Notes under the pieces: model-generated
The model's input: the letters and a program-made list of their open reading frames with translations, nothing else
The model's database searches: none
What the model was told of the DNA's origin: nothing
Position numbers and translations under genes: made by a program
In this document: positions 56,397-64,000 of the stretch, piece by piece
Position numbering within the stretch: the stretch's first letter is position 1
Layout: every line of letters starts with the position of its first letter
NCBI GenBank assembly: GCA_949288485.1
Contig: CASEKC010000003.1
Location: 1 to 64,000, forward strand
Source: an uncultured bacterium
GTDB taxonomy: Bacteria > Bacillota_I > Bacilli_A > RFN20 > CAG-826
DNA length: 64,000 nt
Reading direction: 5' to 3'

Positions 56397-57095
56397 ATGG
56401 ATGATATTAATTTAAGAAGTAAAGCTTTATATAAAGATAAGTTTGAAAAAATAAAGAATTTAAAAGTTGCTCTTATTGGATTAGGAGGAGTAGGAAGTAT
56501 TATTCCTATTTCTTTAATTAGAAGTAATGTTAAATCTTTACTTTTAATTGATAAAGATAAAGTAGAATTATCTAATTTAAATCGACAAGTAGGATATGAC
56601 AAAAATGATATTAATAAATATAAAGGAGATGTATTAAAAAATAAATTATCATTATTGAATGATAATTTATCTATAGATATTAAAAATGAAAAAATAGATG
56701 AATATTTTGATTTTAATATATTTTCTTCTTATGATTATATAGTAGATTGTATTGATGATATAAAAGCTAAAATATTATTAATTAAATATTCTTTAAAAAA
56801 CAATAAAAAAATTATTTCATCTTTAGGAATGGGTAAAAAATATTTTCCTAGTAAAATAGAAATAACAACTTTAAATAAAACCTATAATGATAAATTAGCT
56901 AAAAAATTACGATATGAATTAAAAAAAGAAGAAAATATCGATTTAAAAAAGATTGTAGTTTGTTTTTCTAGTGAATTAAATGATGAATCGTTTGATAAAA
57001 ACATTATCGCATCTTCTTTTTTTGTTCCTAATACTGCTGGAATAATGATTGCTTCATATATAATTAATGATTATTTAGATATAAAAGAAAAGTAG
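56397..57095 (+). CDS. tcdA: TcdA/MoeB-type E1-like adenylyltransferase
   Basis: 232 aa. ThiF-fold: ATP-binding ALIGLGGVGSII, LLIDKDKVELSNLNRQVG, DYIVDCIDDIKAK and a late zinc-less C-terminus. The pattern matches TcdA (CsdL), which cyclises tRNA threonylcarbamoyladenosine. The ATG lies 5 nt after a TATAAA. The following fhs starts 14 nt later. A 13-bp-arm hairpin lies inside. Confidence 0.8.
   Translation: MDDINLRSKALYKDKFEKIKNLKVALIGLGGVGSIIPISLIRSNVKSLLLIDKDKVELSNLNRQVGYDKNDINKYKGDVLKNKLSLLNDNLSIDIKNEKIDEYFDFNIFSSYDYIVDCIDDIKAKILLIKYSLKNNKKIISSLGMGKKYFPSKIEITTLNKTYNDKLAKKLRYELKKEENIDLKKIVVCFSSELNDESFDKNIIASSFFVPNTAGIMIASYIINDYLDIKEK
56641..56670. repeat. 13-bp-arm hairpin inside tcdA
   Basis: Perfect arms ATAAATTATCATT and reverse complement, 4-nt loop ATTG. 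Confidence 0.9.
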
Positions 57096-57109
57096 GAGGT
57101 AAAAAGAAA

Positions 57110-58717
57110 ATGGAACTATTAAATATTGATAAAATAGCTAAAAAATTAAACATTGATAGTAGTGATTTAATCCATTTTGGGGATTATAAAGCTAAATTAA
57201 AACCATCTTTATATGAAAAAATAAAAGATAAGGAAGATGCTAAATTAATTTTAGTAAGTGCAATTACTCCTACTAAAGCTGGAGAGGGAAAAACAACTAC
57301 AACTATCGCTTTAGCTGATGCTTTAAATAAATTAAATGTTAAATGTTTACCTCTTTTAAGAGAACCTTCAATGGGCCCAACATTTGGTCTTAAAGGTGGT
57401 GCAACTGGTGGAGGAAAAGCAACAATTGAACCTTCAATGGATATAAATTTACATTTTACAGGTGATATGCACGCTTTAACTTCTTCAATAAATTTAATAA
57501 GTGCAGTAATTGATAATTCAATTTATCAAGGAAACCCATTAAATATCGATGAAACTCGTATTTTATGGAAAAGAGCCATTGATTGTAATGATAGAGAATT
57601 AAGAGAAGTTGAAATTGGGCTAGGCTCTTCAATAAACGGAATAAAACGAAAAGAAAATTTTGTAATTACAGTAGCTAGTGAATTAATGGCTATTTTATGT
57701 ATTGCAAAAGATGATAATGATTTTATTGAAAGAGTAAATAATATTTTAATCGCCTATTCAAAAGATGATAAACCTATTTATTTAAAAGAATTACATATTG
57801 AAAATGCTATTTATCAATTAATGAAAGAAGCACTTTTACCTAATTTAGTTCAAACAGGAGAAAATAATCCTTGTTTAGTTCACGGGGGTCCATTCGCAAA
57901 TATTGCCCATGGTTGTGCCTCTTTAATAGGTACAAAATATGCTTTAAAACTTGCTCCAATCGTTATTGAAGAAGCTGGATTTGCTGCTGATTTAGGTGCT
58001 GAAAAATTTTTAGATATTAAATGTAGAGAAGGTAATTTAAAACCTTCAGCAGTAGTTTTAGTTGCAACAATTCGCGCTTTAAAAAGTCATGGTGGTCAAG
58101 AATTTGAAGATTTAGGAAATAAAAATTTAAAAGCTTTAGAAATAGGAAGTCAAAATTTACTTAAACATTATCAAAATTTAAAGAAATTTAATCTTCCTGT
58201 TGTAGTTGCCTTAAATCATTTTGAAAGCGATGATAAAGAAGAAATTGAACTTTTAGAATCTATTTTAAATAAAAATAATATAAAATTTGCCTTTTTAGAT
58301 GGATATTTAAAGGGAAGTGAGGGTTCACTTGATTTAGCTAATAAAGTTTTAGAAGCGTTAGATACAAATAATAAAGAATTAAATTATGTTTATGATTTAT
58401 CTGATTCAATTAAAACAAAGATAGAAAAAATTGCTAAAAATATTTATGGAGCAAAAGAAGTAGAATATAGTGAATTAGCTATTGAACATTTAATAGTTTT
58501 AGAAGAAGAAAATAGAAATAATTATTATGTTTGCATGGCTAAAACCCCTCAATCTTTATCAGATGATTCCAAACTTATTAATGTTCCAAAAGATTTTACA
58601 TTACACGTTAAAGATATCTATGTTTCAAATGGGGCTAAATTTATAGTCGTACTTTGTGGTAATATATTAACGATGCCAGGTTTACCAAAAAATCCTCGAG
58701 CAGTTAATTTTGAATAA
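57110..58717 (+). CDS. fhs: Formate-tetrahydrofolate ligase
   Basis: Makes 10-formyl-THF from formate, THF and ATP; 535 aa, near the usual 556. P-loop TPTKAGEGKTTTTIAL, EPSMGPTFGLKGGATGGG, and MPGLPKNPRAVNFE-like C-terminus all match. AGGAGG precedes the ATG. It supplies one-carbon units for purines and initiator-tRNA formylation. Confidence 0.97.
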   Translation: MELLNIDKIAKKLNIDSSDLIHFGDYKAKLKPSLYEKIKDKEDAKLILVSAITPTKAGEGKTTTTIALADALNKLNVKCLPLLREPSMGPTFGLKGGATGGGKATIEPSMDINLHFTGDMHALTSSINLISAVIDNSIYQGNPLNIDETRILWKRAIDCNDRELREVEIGLGSSINGIKRKENFVITVASELMAILCIAKDDNDFIERVNNILIAYSKDDKPIYLKELHIENAIYQLMKEALLPNLVQTGENNPCLVHGGPFANIAHGCASLIGTKYALKLAPIVIEEAGFAADLGAEKFLDIKCREGNLKPSAVVLVATIRALKSHGGQEFEDLGNKNLKALEIGSQNLLKHYQNLKKFNLPVVVALNHFESDDKEEIELLESILNKNNIKFAFLDGYLKGSEGSLDLANKVLEALDTNNKELNYVYDLSDSIKTKIEKIAKNIYGAKEVEYSELAIEHLIVLEEENRNNYYVCMAKTPQSLSDDSKLINVPKDFTLHVKDIYVSNGAKFIVVLCGNILTMPGLPKNPRAVNFE

Positions 58718-58721
58718 TAAT

Positions 58722-59414
58722 ATGGAAAAACTGTTTAATAAAACTATTTTAATTATAGATGATGATAAAATGAACCAAGTCCACTTGAAAAGTGGACTTG
58801 GTGAAAGAGGCTTTAAAGTTTTTGCTGTTGATAGTGCTCAAGAAGGAATCGATTTTGTTATTAAAAATTTAGTTGATTTAATAATTTTAGATTTAAATTT
58901 ACCAGATCGAGATGGAATGAGTGTTATTGAATTTTTAAGAAGTTTTAATAATGTAATTTCAATTATCGTTTTAACAAAAAGAAGCAATATTGATGATAAA
59001 GTTTTAGCTCTTGATGCTGGAGCAAACGATTATATGGTTAAACCATATAGTTTCTTAGAACTTTTAGCCCGTGTTAAAAAAGAATTTAGATATAAAAAAG
59101 ATTTAGATGAACATATTTTAACAAATGGTCCTCTAAGCATTGATTATGGTGCTAAAATGGTTTTTGTTAATGGAAAAGAAGTTCATTTAACTAATTTTGA
59201 ATATAAAATTTTACTTATTTTAGCTACAAATATAGGAAAAACTGTTTCTTATGAATCTTTAATCAATGCTGTTTGGGGAAAAGATGGTCAAGATCAAAAT
59301 GGTTTAAGAGTTTTTATGGCTGGAATTAGAAAAAAGATTGAAAAAGATAAATCTTTACAAAAAATCATTCGTACTTGTGTAGGAATTGGTTATCGTATGG
59401 ATATTATTGAATAA
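58722..59414 (+). CDS. OmpR-family response regulator, orphan
   Basis: 230 aa. Receiver domain with the acidic pair IDDDK, phosphoacceptor ILDLNLPDRDG (about residue 53), VLTKRS and the conserved Lys in MVKPYSFLELLARV, followed by a C-terminal winged helix (LTNFEYKILLILATNIGKTVSYESLINAVWG ... GIGYRMDI). No histidine kinase lies nearby. ATG at 58722 is chosen; a TTG at 58710 also reads in frame and overlaps fhs. The hairpin 58774-58802 lies in the first helix of the receiver domain. Confidence 0.9.
   Translation: MEKLFNKTILIIDDDKMNQVHLKSGLGERGFKVFAVDSAQEGIDFVIKNLVDLIILDLNLPDRDGMSVIEFLRSFNNVISIIVLTKRSNIDDKVLALDAGANDYMVKPYSFLELLARVKKEFRYKKDLDEHILTNGPLSIDYGAKMVFVNGKEVHLTNFEYKILLILATNIGKTVSYESLINAVWGKDGQDQNGLRVFMAGIRKKIEKDKSLQKIIRTCVGIGYRMDIIE
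58774..58802. repeat. 13-bp-arm hairpin inside the response regulator
   Basis: Perfect arms ACCAAGTCCACTT and reverse complement, 3-nt loop GAA. Unlike the other hairpins it is not AT-only, so composition cannot explain it. Coding for QVHLKSGLG. Confidence 0.95.
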
Positions 59415-59450
59415 AAAACAATTAAAAAATATATAAGAGGTAAATAAAAA

Positions 59451-59702
59451 ATGATTGATTTTCGTTATGATACACAACTTTTAATCGAAGGTAAAAATTT
59501 AAGTGAAGAAAAAATTGAAGAATATTTTACTAAAAATTTTAAAGGTGATTGTCTTTTAGCAGTTGGTGATGAAGAATTAATTAAAATTCATTTTCATACT
59601 AATGAACCTTGGAAAGTACTCGAATATTGTGCTTCTTTAGGTGAAATATATGATATTGTTGTTGAAGATATGGATAGACAAGCAAGAGGATTAAAAGGGT
59701 AA
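59451..59702 (+). CDS. Stand-alone FakA C-terminal-like domain protein
   Basis: 83 aa. It reads FRYDTQLLIEGKNLSEEKIEEYF, GDCLLAVGDEELIKIHFHTNEPWKVLEYCASLGEI, VVEDMDRQ, closely following the pattern of the C-terminal region of fatty-acid kinase FakA (YloV), where it follows the Dak-type kinase domain. Here it stands alone, without the kinase or DegV partner. AGAGGTAA precedes the ATG. Role unknown. Confidence 0.6.
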   Translation: MIDFRYDTQLLIEGKNLSEEKIEEYFTKNFKGDCLLAVGDEELIKIHFHTNEPWKVLEYCASLGEIYDIVVEDMDRQARGLKG

Positions 59703-59800
59703 TTTGATTTTTAAAGTTATTTGGTTTCAAGGCTTTTAAATTTAATTTTATTATTTTTAAAACGAGCTTTTTTAATAAATAATTATGGAGATTTTATTTA

Positions 59801-60777
59801 ATGAAAAATATTTTTAATAAAACTTACATTTTTATTTTATTTTTTTACTAACTTTATTATCTTTTGCTCCTTTAATCTCGTTTAAAGGATTGACAAATGA
59901 AGAGTTAGATTTATCTCCCATTAAAAATATTTCTTTTGATACAAATACTAATATATTATTTATCATTTTTTATATTTTACTTGTCATTTCAATTATCTTT
60001 TACTCATTATTTTTATTTATAAAAAATTAAATAAAGGGAAAATTATTAAAAATTTCTTCTGTCAGTTTTGTTACGAGTTTTTTTATTATACTTATTGATT
60101 TTCTCCTTTTTAAAAGTGGATTTTTCTTAGGAATTTTTCATGGTTCGCTAACTTCTAGCGTAACTATTTCTTTTAATCCTTTAATATTTTTTCTTTTTAT
60201 AGCTTTATTAATTATTTATTTATTTCTCTTAGGTGAATCTTTCAAAAAAAGTGATATTAAAATATTCTTTTTTTCTAATACTAGTTATTATTTTTATGTT
60301 CTTTTATTTTTAAGCATAGTATTTTCTTATTCTTTTAAATTATTCGGTTTAAATCTTTTAATTAATTTCTTTCCACTTTTATTTCCATTTATAAACTTAT
60401 TGTTAAATAAAAAACAAACATATTTAGTTACTGCTTTTTCAATGTATTCATTTATTTGTAGTATCGATTTTAATTCACCATTAGAATTCTTATATCTACT
60501 TTTATATATTTTCTATTTTTCGTTTATTTTCTTTAAAAAAGAATCAAAAACAAAATATTCATCATATGTTTTTAATGGTTTAGTATCTTGTTTTATTCCT
60601 GTTTTTTTGAATATATTGATAACGCTAATTATTTATAATAATTTTTCTATAAATTTCTTTATATATGATTTTCTTATTTATATAGCTTTTTTTGTTCTTC
60701 TATTTTGTTTAGGGCTGCCTTTTATATATTTAATTTATAAAAGAAATCTTAAATATCAAAAAAATGTTTTAATTTAA
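59801..60777 (+). pseudogene. Multi-helix membrane protein gene, broken at a T-run and by a stop
   Basis: ATG at 59801 with GGAG upstream reads MKNIFNKTYIFILFF and stops at a run of seven T. In the next frame a hydrophobic protein continues (LLTLLSFAPLISFKGLTNEE ...), meets a TAA near 60028, and then runs open to 60777 through several hydrophobic helices. The intact form would be about 325 aa with six to eight membrane segments. No family recognised. A TTG-started remnant from 60400 could yield a 125-aa piece. Confidence 0.65.
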
Positions 60778-60800
60778 TTAAACTTATTTAAAATATTTAT

Positions 60801-61910
60801 ATGAATAATTTTTATACAATCTATCATTCTTTAATAGGTGATTTATATTTATTAAGTGATTCTATTAATTTAACAGGGCTATATTTTAAAGATTCTAAAT
60901 ATTTTAAAAAGATAAATATTACTAATTATTCTTTTAAAGAACAATTATTAATATTTAATCTTGTAAAAAAATATTTAGATTCTTATTTTAATAAAGAAAA
61001 ACCAATATTAAGTAAAGAAATATTAGAAAAGTTAAAAATTGATGATAATATTTTTACTTCATTTGATAAAAAAGTATATGAAGAAACTTTAAAAATAAAA
61101 TATGGAAATATCTCTACATATAGTGAAATTGCTAAAAAAATAGATATAAATAATGAAAATAATATTAATAATAAATTTAGATCTTTACATGTAGGTCAAT
61201 CCCTTTCTAAAAATCCTTTTTTAATTTTAATTCCTTGCCATCGAGTAATTGCTAAAAATAATGATTTAAAAGGTTTTGCAGCAAAACTAAAAAACAAAAT
61301 AAAATTATTAACTATAGAAGAAACTCCTTTATATGATAAATTTATCTCTTTTAACGAAATAAAAAACATTAATAATCGCTGTAAATGGGTAAAAGAAAAT
61401 AACTATAAATATCTTCTTTATCATGATTTTGAATGGGGAAGAAAAGTAGATGATGAACATTATATTTTTATGATGTTTTTACTAGAAACTTTTCAAGCTG
61501 GTTTAAGTTGGGAAACTATATTAAATAAAAGAGAATATTTTAAAAAAGCTTATGATAATTTTGATATTGAAAAAATAATTAATTATGATGAAAGAAAAAT
61601 AAAAAGATTAATGAATAATAAAAATATTATTCGTAATGAAGCTAAAATAAAAGCGTCAATAAATAATGCAAAAATATATAAAGAAATATTAAAAGAACAC
61701 GGTTCATTTAATAATTATTTAAATATATTTTTTAATAATAAAATTATATATGAAGTAGATAAAGTAACTAATGAGTATAGTGATTTAATAAGTAAAGATT
61801 TAATAAAAAGAGGAATGAAATTTGTTGGATCAACAACAATTTATTCATTCCTTCAAGGAATAGGTTATATAAATTCTCATTCTAATGATTGTTATTTATA
61901 TAAATTATAA
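60801..61910 (+). CDS. Fusion of Ogt-type alkyltransferase and DNA-3-methyladenine glycosylase I
   Basis: 369 aa, two DNA alkylation repair domains in one chain. Residues 1-180 are an MGMT/Ogt with the active-site LIPCHRVIAK. Residues 190-369 are TagI: RCKWVKENN with the zinc Cys, YHDFEWG with the zinc His, and the C-terminal SHSNDCYLY supplying the last two ligands. It starts 6 nt after TAAAAT with no Shine-Dalgarno, hence leaderless. Such a chain could repair both O6-methylguanine and 3-methyladenine. Confidence 0.9.
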   Translation: MNNFYTIYHSLIGDLYLLSDSINLTGLYFKDSKYFKKINITNYSFKEQLLIFNLVKKYLDSYFNKEKPILSKEILEKLKIDDNIFTSFDKKVYEETLKIKYGNISTYSEIAKKIDINNENNINNKFRSLHVGQSLSKNPFLILIPCHRVIAKNNDLKGFAAKLKNKIKLLTIEETPLYDKFISFNEIKNINNRCKWVKENNYKYLLYHDFEWGRKVDDEHYIFMMFLLETFQAGLSWETILNKREYFKKAYDNFDIEKIINYDERKIKRLMNNKNIIRNEAKIKASINNAKIYKEILKEHGSFNNYLNIFFNNKIIYEVDKVTNEYSDLISKDLIKRGMKFVGSTTIYSFLQGIGYINSHSNDCYLYKL

Positions 61911-61956
61911 AAATAAAAAATGCCCGATAATAATCGGACAAATAATATTTTTTTAA

Positions 61957-61973
61957 TGGAGCAGGTGACGGGA
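61957..61973 (-). other. Fragment of the 3' end of a tRNA-Gly gene (possible att site)
   Basis: TGGAGCAGGTGACGGGA is the reverse complement of the T-loop-to-CCA end of a tRNA-Gly (CACCTGC T CCA). The rest of the tRNA is missing. Integrated elements commonly leave such tRNA ends as att duplications. The accessory genes to the right fit that view. Confidence 0.55.
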
Positions 61974-62149
61974 CGTCTCAAAAACCATTTTTCAACGTTT
62001 TTGTTATCTTTTTTAGCATATTTTATTTATTTTTTTAAACATTGTTTAAAAAATTATAATTTTTTTCCCGTAAATTTTCCCGTACAAAATTATTGAATTT
62101 TGTTTTTATTGATTGACGACTAATGTAAAAATATTTCCTTTTTTAGTGG

Positions 62150-62164
62150 TAATGTCAATATAAA
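62150..62164. repeat. Direct repeat copy 1 (TAATGTCAATATAA)
   Basis: Shared with 63853-63866. With the following bases (AATTA, then ATTTT), about 24 of 29 positions agree. It flanks the secreted-protein/lipoprotein pair. Confidence 0.6.
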
Positions 62165-62351
62165 AATTAGGAATTTTATTTACCTATGAAAATTAAACGC
62201 AGTCTAAAAGTTTTAAATTTTTGCGTTTTAACTTAGCTTTTAGTAAAATAAAGTTAATGAAGAGAAAGCAGAAAATTTATAAAAATAAATATTTTTTGAA
62301 ATTTATTTATTATGATTTTTGTCAAATTTTATTAATAATTGGAGGAATTTT

Positions 62352-63245
62352 ATGAAAATCAATAATAAATTTATGAATTTTATGGTTCTTTTTTCGTTAT
62401 CATTTTTAATTACATCTATTAGTCAATCATATACTTTGATAGATAGTGAAGCCTATGGTGATTGGAAATCAGAATATGCTAATTATAACTGCTATGCATT
62501 TGCTATTAATCGTACTGAAATTCCACCTGAATTTGATACATTAAAACAATATCAGCCAGGTGATTTTAGTAATCAATCAATTTCAATGAGTGATTCAATT
62601 TTTACTATCGCTAATGTTGTTAAAGATGATTTAGAAGAACTTTCTTACTCAAATATTAATGTTTCCACAAATTATTTTAGCGGTTATGATTACACAATCG
62701 TTGTAAGAAAAGGGAATGATGATTATCATTTTATGAAATTAAGCACTGATAATAATCGGTATCATAAACCGGGATTTACCCAAGTTTTAAGATATAAATA
62801 CCAACCATCTAATTCAAGGATATGGACAAATGAATATATTGATGAAAATGGTGTTGCTCATGTTGGTTCAATTGAATATGATAGCACAATTTATTATATT
62901 TCTTATGACAATATGCATGAACATAACTATAGTTATGAATATAGACCTATTGATAAAAAATATCACTATTCTTACTGCGAATGCGGTTTTAAAATAAAAA
63001 GTGGCCACGTTGTAACCGGTTCGCCAAATTCACATGGAGAATACAATTGTTTATTATGCGGTGGTTTAGCAGAAATTGGCTTTGCTATAATAGATCCTAT
63101 ATCTTTAAATAATGAATATGTATTTGATTTTACTTTCGTAGCACCAAATGGAGTCTTGTATTTATCAGTGAATGATTATAAAAAGTTTATAGATTCTACT
63201 TTAAAAATACCTGAAGAATATAGTGCGTTTTGGGAGGTAATTTAA
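62352..63245 (+). CDS. Secreted papain-like protein with zinc-ribbon-like C-terminal region
   Basis: 297 aa. Signal peptide (residues 1-25). YNCYAFAINRTEIPPEF with a candidate nucleophile Cys and YHFMKLST with a candidate His resemble secreted NlpC/P60- or papain-like proteins of gut Firmicutes, followed by the NNRYHKPGFTQVLRYKY segment common in that group. A Cys/His-rich part (YSYCECGFKIKSGH ... NCLLCGG) comes later. The start is set at 62352 because TTGGAGGAA lies just upstream. Substrate unknown. Confidence 0.55.
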   Translation: MKINNKFMNFMVLFSLSFLITSISQSYTLIDSEAYGDWKSEYANYNCYAFAINRTEIPPEFDTLKQYQPGDFSNQSISMSDSIFTIANVVKDDLEELSYSNINVSTNYFSGYDYTIVVRKGNDDYHFMKLSTDNNRYHKPGFTQVLRYKYQPSNSRIWTNEYIDENGVAHVGSIEYDSTIYYISYDNMHEHNYSYEYRPIDKKYHYSYCECGFKIKSGHVVTGSPNSHGEYNCLLCGGLAEIGFAIIDPISLNNEYVFDFTFVAPNGVLYLSVNDYKKFIDSTLKIPEEYSAFWEVI

Positions 63246-63246
63246 T

Positions 63247-63756
63247 ATGGTGAAAAAAAGATTTATTCTAATAGGAATGTTTGTGTTTTTGATTTGCTCT
63301 TGTTCAAATAAAACTAAAATAAATATTGAAATTTTAAAGAACCAATCAATTTTAAGTTTATCTTCAACCGAGATCGTTTATAAAGTTGACTTGCCGACTG
63401 AAGATAATATTGATTTTGTTATCTCATGCGATATAGGACACGTTAATAATCAATTTTCTCCTAATAAAGTTATTGTAAATGAAAATGAAGAAACTAGTTG
63501 GAGTTGTTATCCAGAAGAGGTTAAGGATAATTATGGAAATTACTATCAATATGGTTTTATTGAAGGGTTAATTAGACAAAATAAAATTGAAAAAGGTTAT
63601 TTTTTAATCGCTATTAAAAACTATGAAGCCGATCCCAAAAATTATGATTATCGTATAGAAGTATTATCTACATATTTCGATAAATCATCTTCATTAGATG
63701 AAATAAGCTCCCTTATTAAAAATGAAAAAAAAGATTTTATTGAAAAATATAAATAA
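63247..63756 (+). CDS. Lipoprotein, paralogue of the one at 50109
   Basis: 169 aa with lipobox LICSCSNK. Mature part aligns with the protein at 50109 (INIEILKN, VDLP.EDNI, CDIGHVN, YGFIEGLI, GYFLIAIKN). GGGAGGT precedes the ATG, 1 nt after the secreted-protein gene, so the two are co-expressed. Function unknown. Confidence 0.85.
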   Translation: MVKKRFILIGMFVFLICSCSNKTKINIEILKNQSILSLSSTEIVYKVDLPTEDNIDFVISCDIGHVNNQFSPNKVIVNENEETSWSCYPEEVKDNYGNYYQYGFIEGLIRQNKIEKGYFLIAIKNYEADPKNYDYRIEVLSTYFDKSSSLDEISSLIKNEKKDFIEKYK

Positions 63757-63852
63757 TTACTTGGCATTAAATAATTTACGCATTTTATCTAAATTTAAGT
63801 AGGAAATTTTGATTTATAAACTGCATGAAAATTAGAGCTTTTAAGCTTTTGA

Positions 63853-63866
63853 TAATGTCAATATAA
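63853..63866. repeat. Direct repeat copy 2 (TAATGTCAATATAA)
   Basis: Second copy, in the same direction as the one at 62150, after the lipoprotein gene. Confidence 0.6.
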
Positions 63867-63910
63867 GAATTACCGATTTTGAAAAATAAGAGCGCCAATT
63901 TTAGGAATGT

Positions 63911-64000
63911 TTATTCTTCATTGAACAAATAATCTTTTTCTTTCATTCTGTATGAAGGGCAGATAATATTAAATATCTTTGAATGATGCAATCTCTCTCT
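63911..64000 (-). CDS. C-terminal end of an unidentified gene, possibly a transposase
   Basis: Partial open frame of 29 codons running in from the right edge and ending in TAA at 63911: HHSKIFNIICPSYRMKEKDY and so on. The direct repeat just downstream could be the end of a mobile element of which this is the transposase tail. Too short to assign. Confidence 0.35.
   Translation of the reverse strand, partial: RERLHHSKIFNIICPSYRMKEKDYLFNEE

Larger units (their letters stand above)
61911..62351. other. 441-bp intergenic region with tRNA fragment and repeats
   Basis: Holds no gene. It contains a weak hairpin (61921-61940), a tRNA-Gly 3' fragment (61957-61973), two direct copies of TTTTCCCGTA (62063-62072, 62075-62084), an AT-only palindrome, a copy of TAATGTCAATATAA (62150) and a long-loop stem of AAACGCA with TGCGTTT (about 62195-62225). 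Confidence 0.6.

Noticed and set aside
49000-61000. Frameshifts as general sequencing error
   Set aside because: Long conserved genes with many A/T runs are intact across the window, and the three breaks are in accessory genes. Error at single sites remains possible and is noted.
62041-62260. Integrase remnant on the minus strand beside the tRNA fragment
   Set aside because: The short frame reading FVRENLREKNYNF is preceded by a stop and has no integrase motif.

Overview
This is a very AT-rich, gene-dense bacterial chromosome segment from a low-GC Firmicutes/Mollicutes-type organism (RF39, Erysipelotrichia or Acholeplasma-like would all fit). Three things point that way: AtpF begins with a lipoprotein signal, as reported for mycoplasma subunit b; the gene order gmk-priA-rsmB-rlmN-stp-prkC-rpe-(rpmB) resembles the Bacillus spo0-distal operon; and glgC/glgD come as a pair. 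TGA is a stop here (atpG ends in TGA) and Trp is TGG, so the code is the standard bacterial one, not the mycoplasma code.

Layout. 0.1-7 kb: complete F1Fo ATP synthase operon. 7-11.5 kb: ATP-grasp enzyme, pyrophosphatase, choline-kinase-like protein, TrmL, short RqcH. 11.6-20.4 kb: gmk, priA, a DUF1904-like protein, a degenerate RsmB, rlmN, PP2C phosphatase, a minimal Ser/Thr kinase, rpe, a membrane protein, rpmB. 20.7-26.2 kb: a MukFEB/Wadjet-like jetA-jetB-jetC condensin operon with no jetD. 26.2-29.9 kb: glycogen synthesis (glgC, glgD, glgA). 30-32.6 kb: T-box leader and leuS. 32.7-37.9 kb: coaX, ECF S component, PepV, a TrmB-M42 peptidase fusion, YtpR. 37.9-41.9 kb: a PEPCK-like ATPase and an aminotransferase, divergent from a LacI regulator. 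42-44.2 kb: apt, tyrS, tRNA-Asp, tRNA-Phe. 44.3-49.3 kb: CvpA-like coiled-coil protein, two CNNM/CorC proteins, Bcp, GNAT. 49.3-64 kb: an accessory-rich part with lipoproteins (two of them broken), M18 peptidase, RdgB, BaiN-like flavoprotein, TcdA-like enzyme, Fhs, an orphan response regulator, a broken membrane protein, an Ogt-Tag fusion, a tRNA-Gly 3'-end fragment that looks like an att site, and a secreted papain-like protein with a lipoprotein.

Metabolically the window describes a fermentative, amino-acid-scavenging cell (several peptidases, pantothenate uptake and salvage, adenine salvage) that stores glycogen. Two genome-wide habits stand out. First, about ten genes have a -10 box 6-9 nt before the ATG and no Shine-Dalgarno, so they are predicted to be leaderless. 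Second, long perfect or near-perfect hairpins (12-16 bp arms) recur inside coding regions, almost all between 40 and 59 kb; by a rough chance estimate this is far more than expected. Three genes broken near homopolymers or hairpins lie in the same part of the window.
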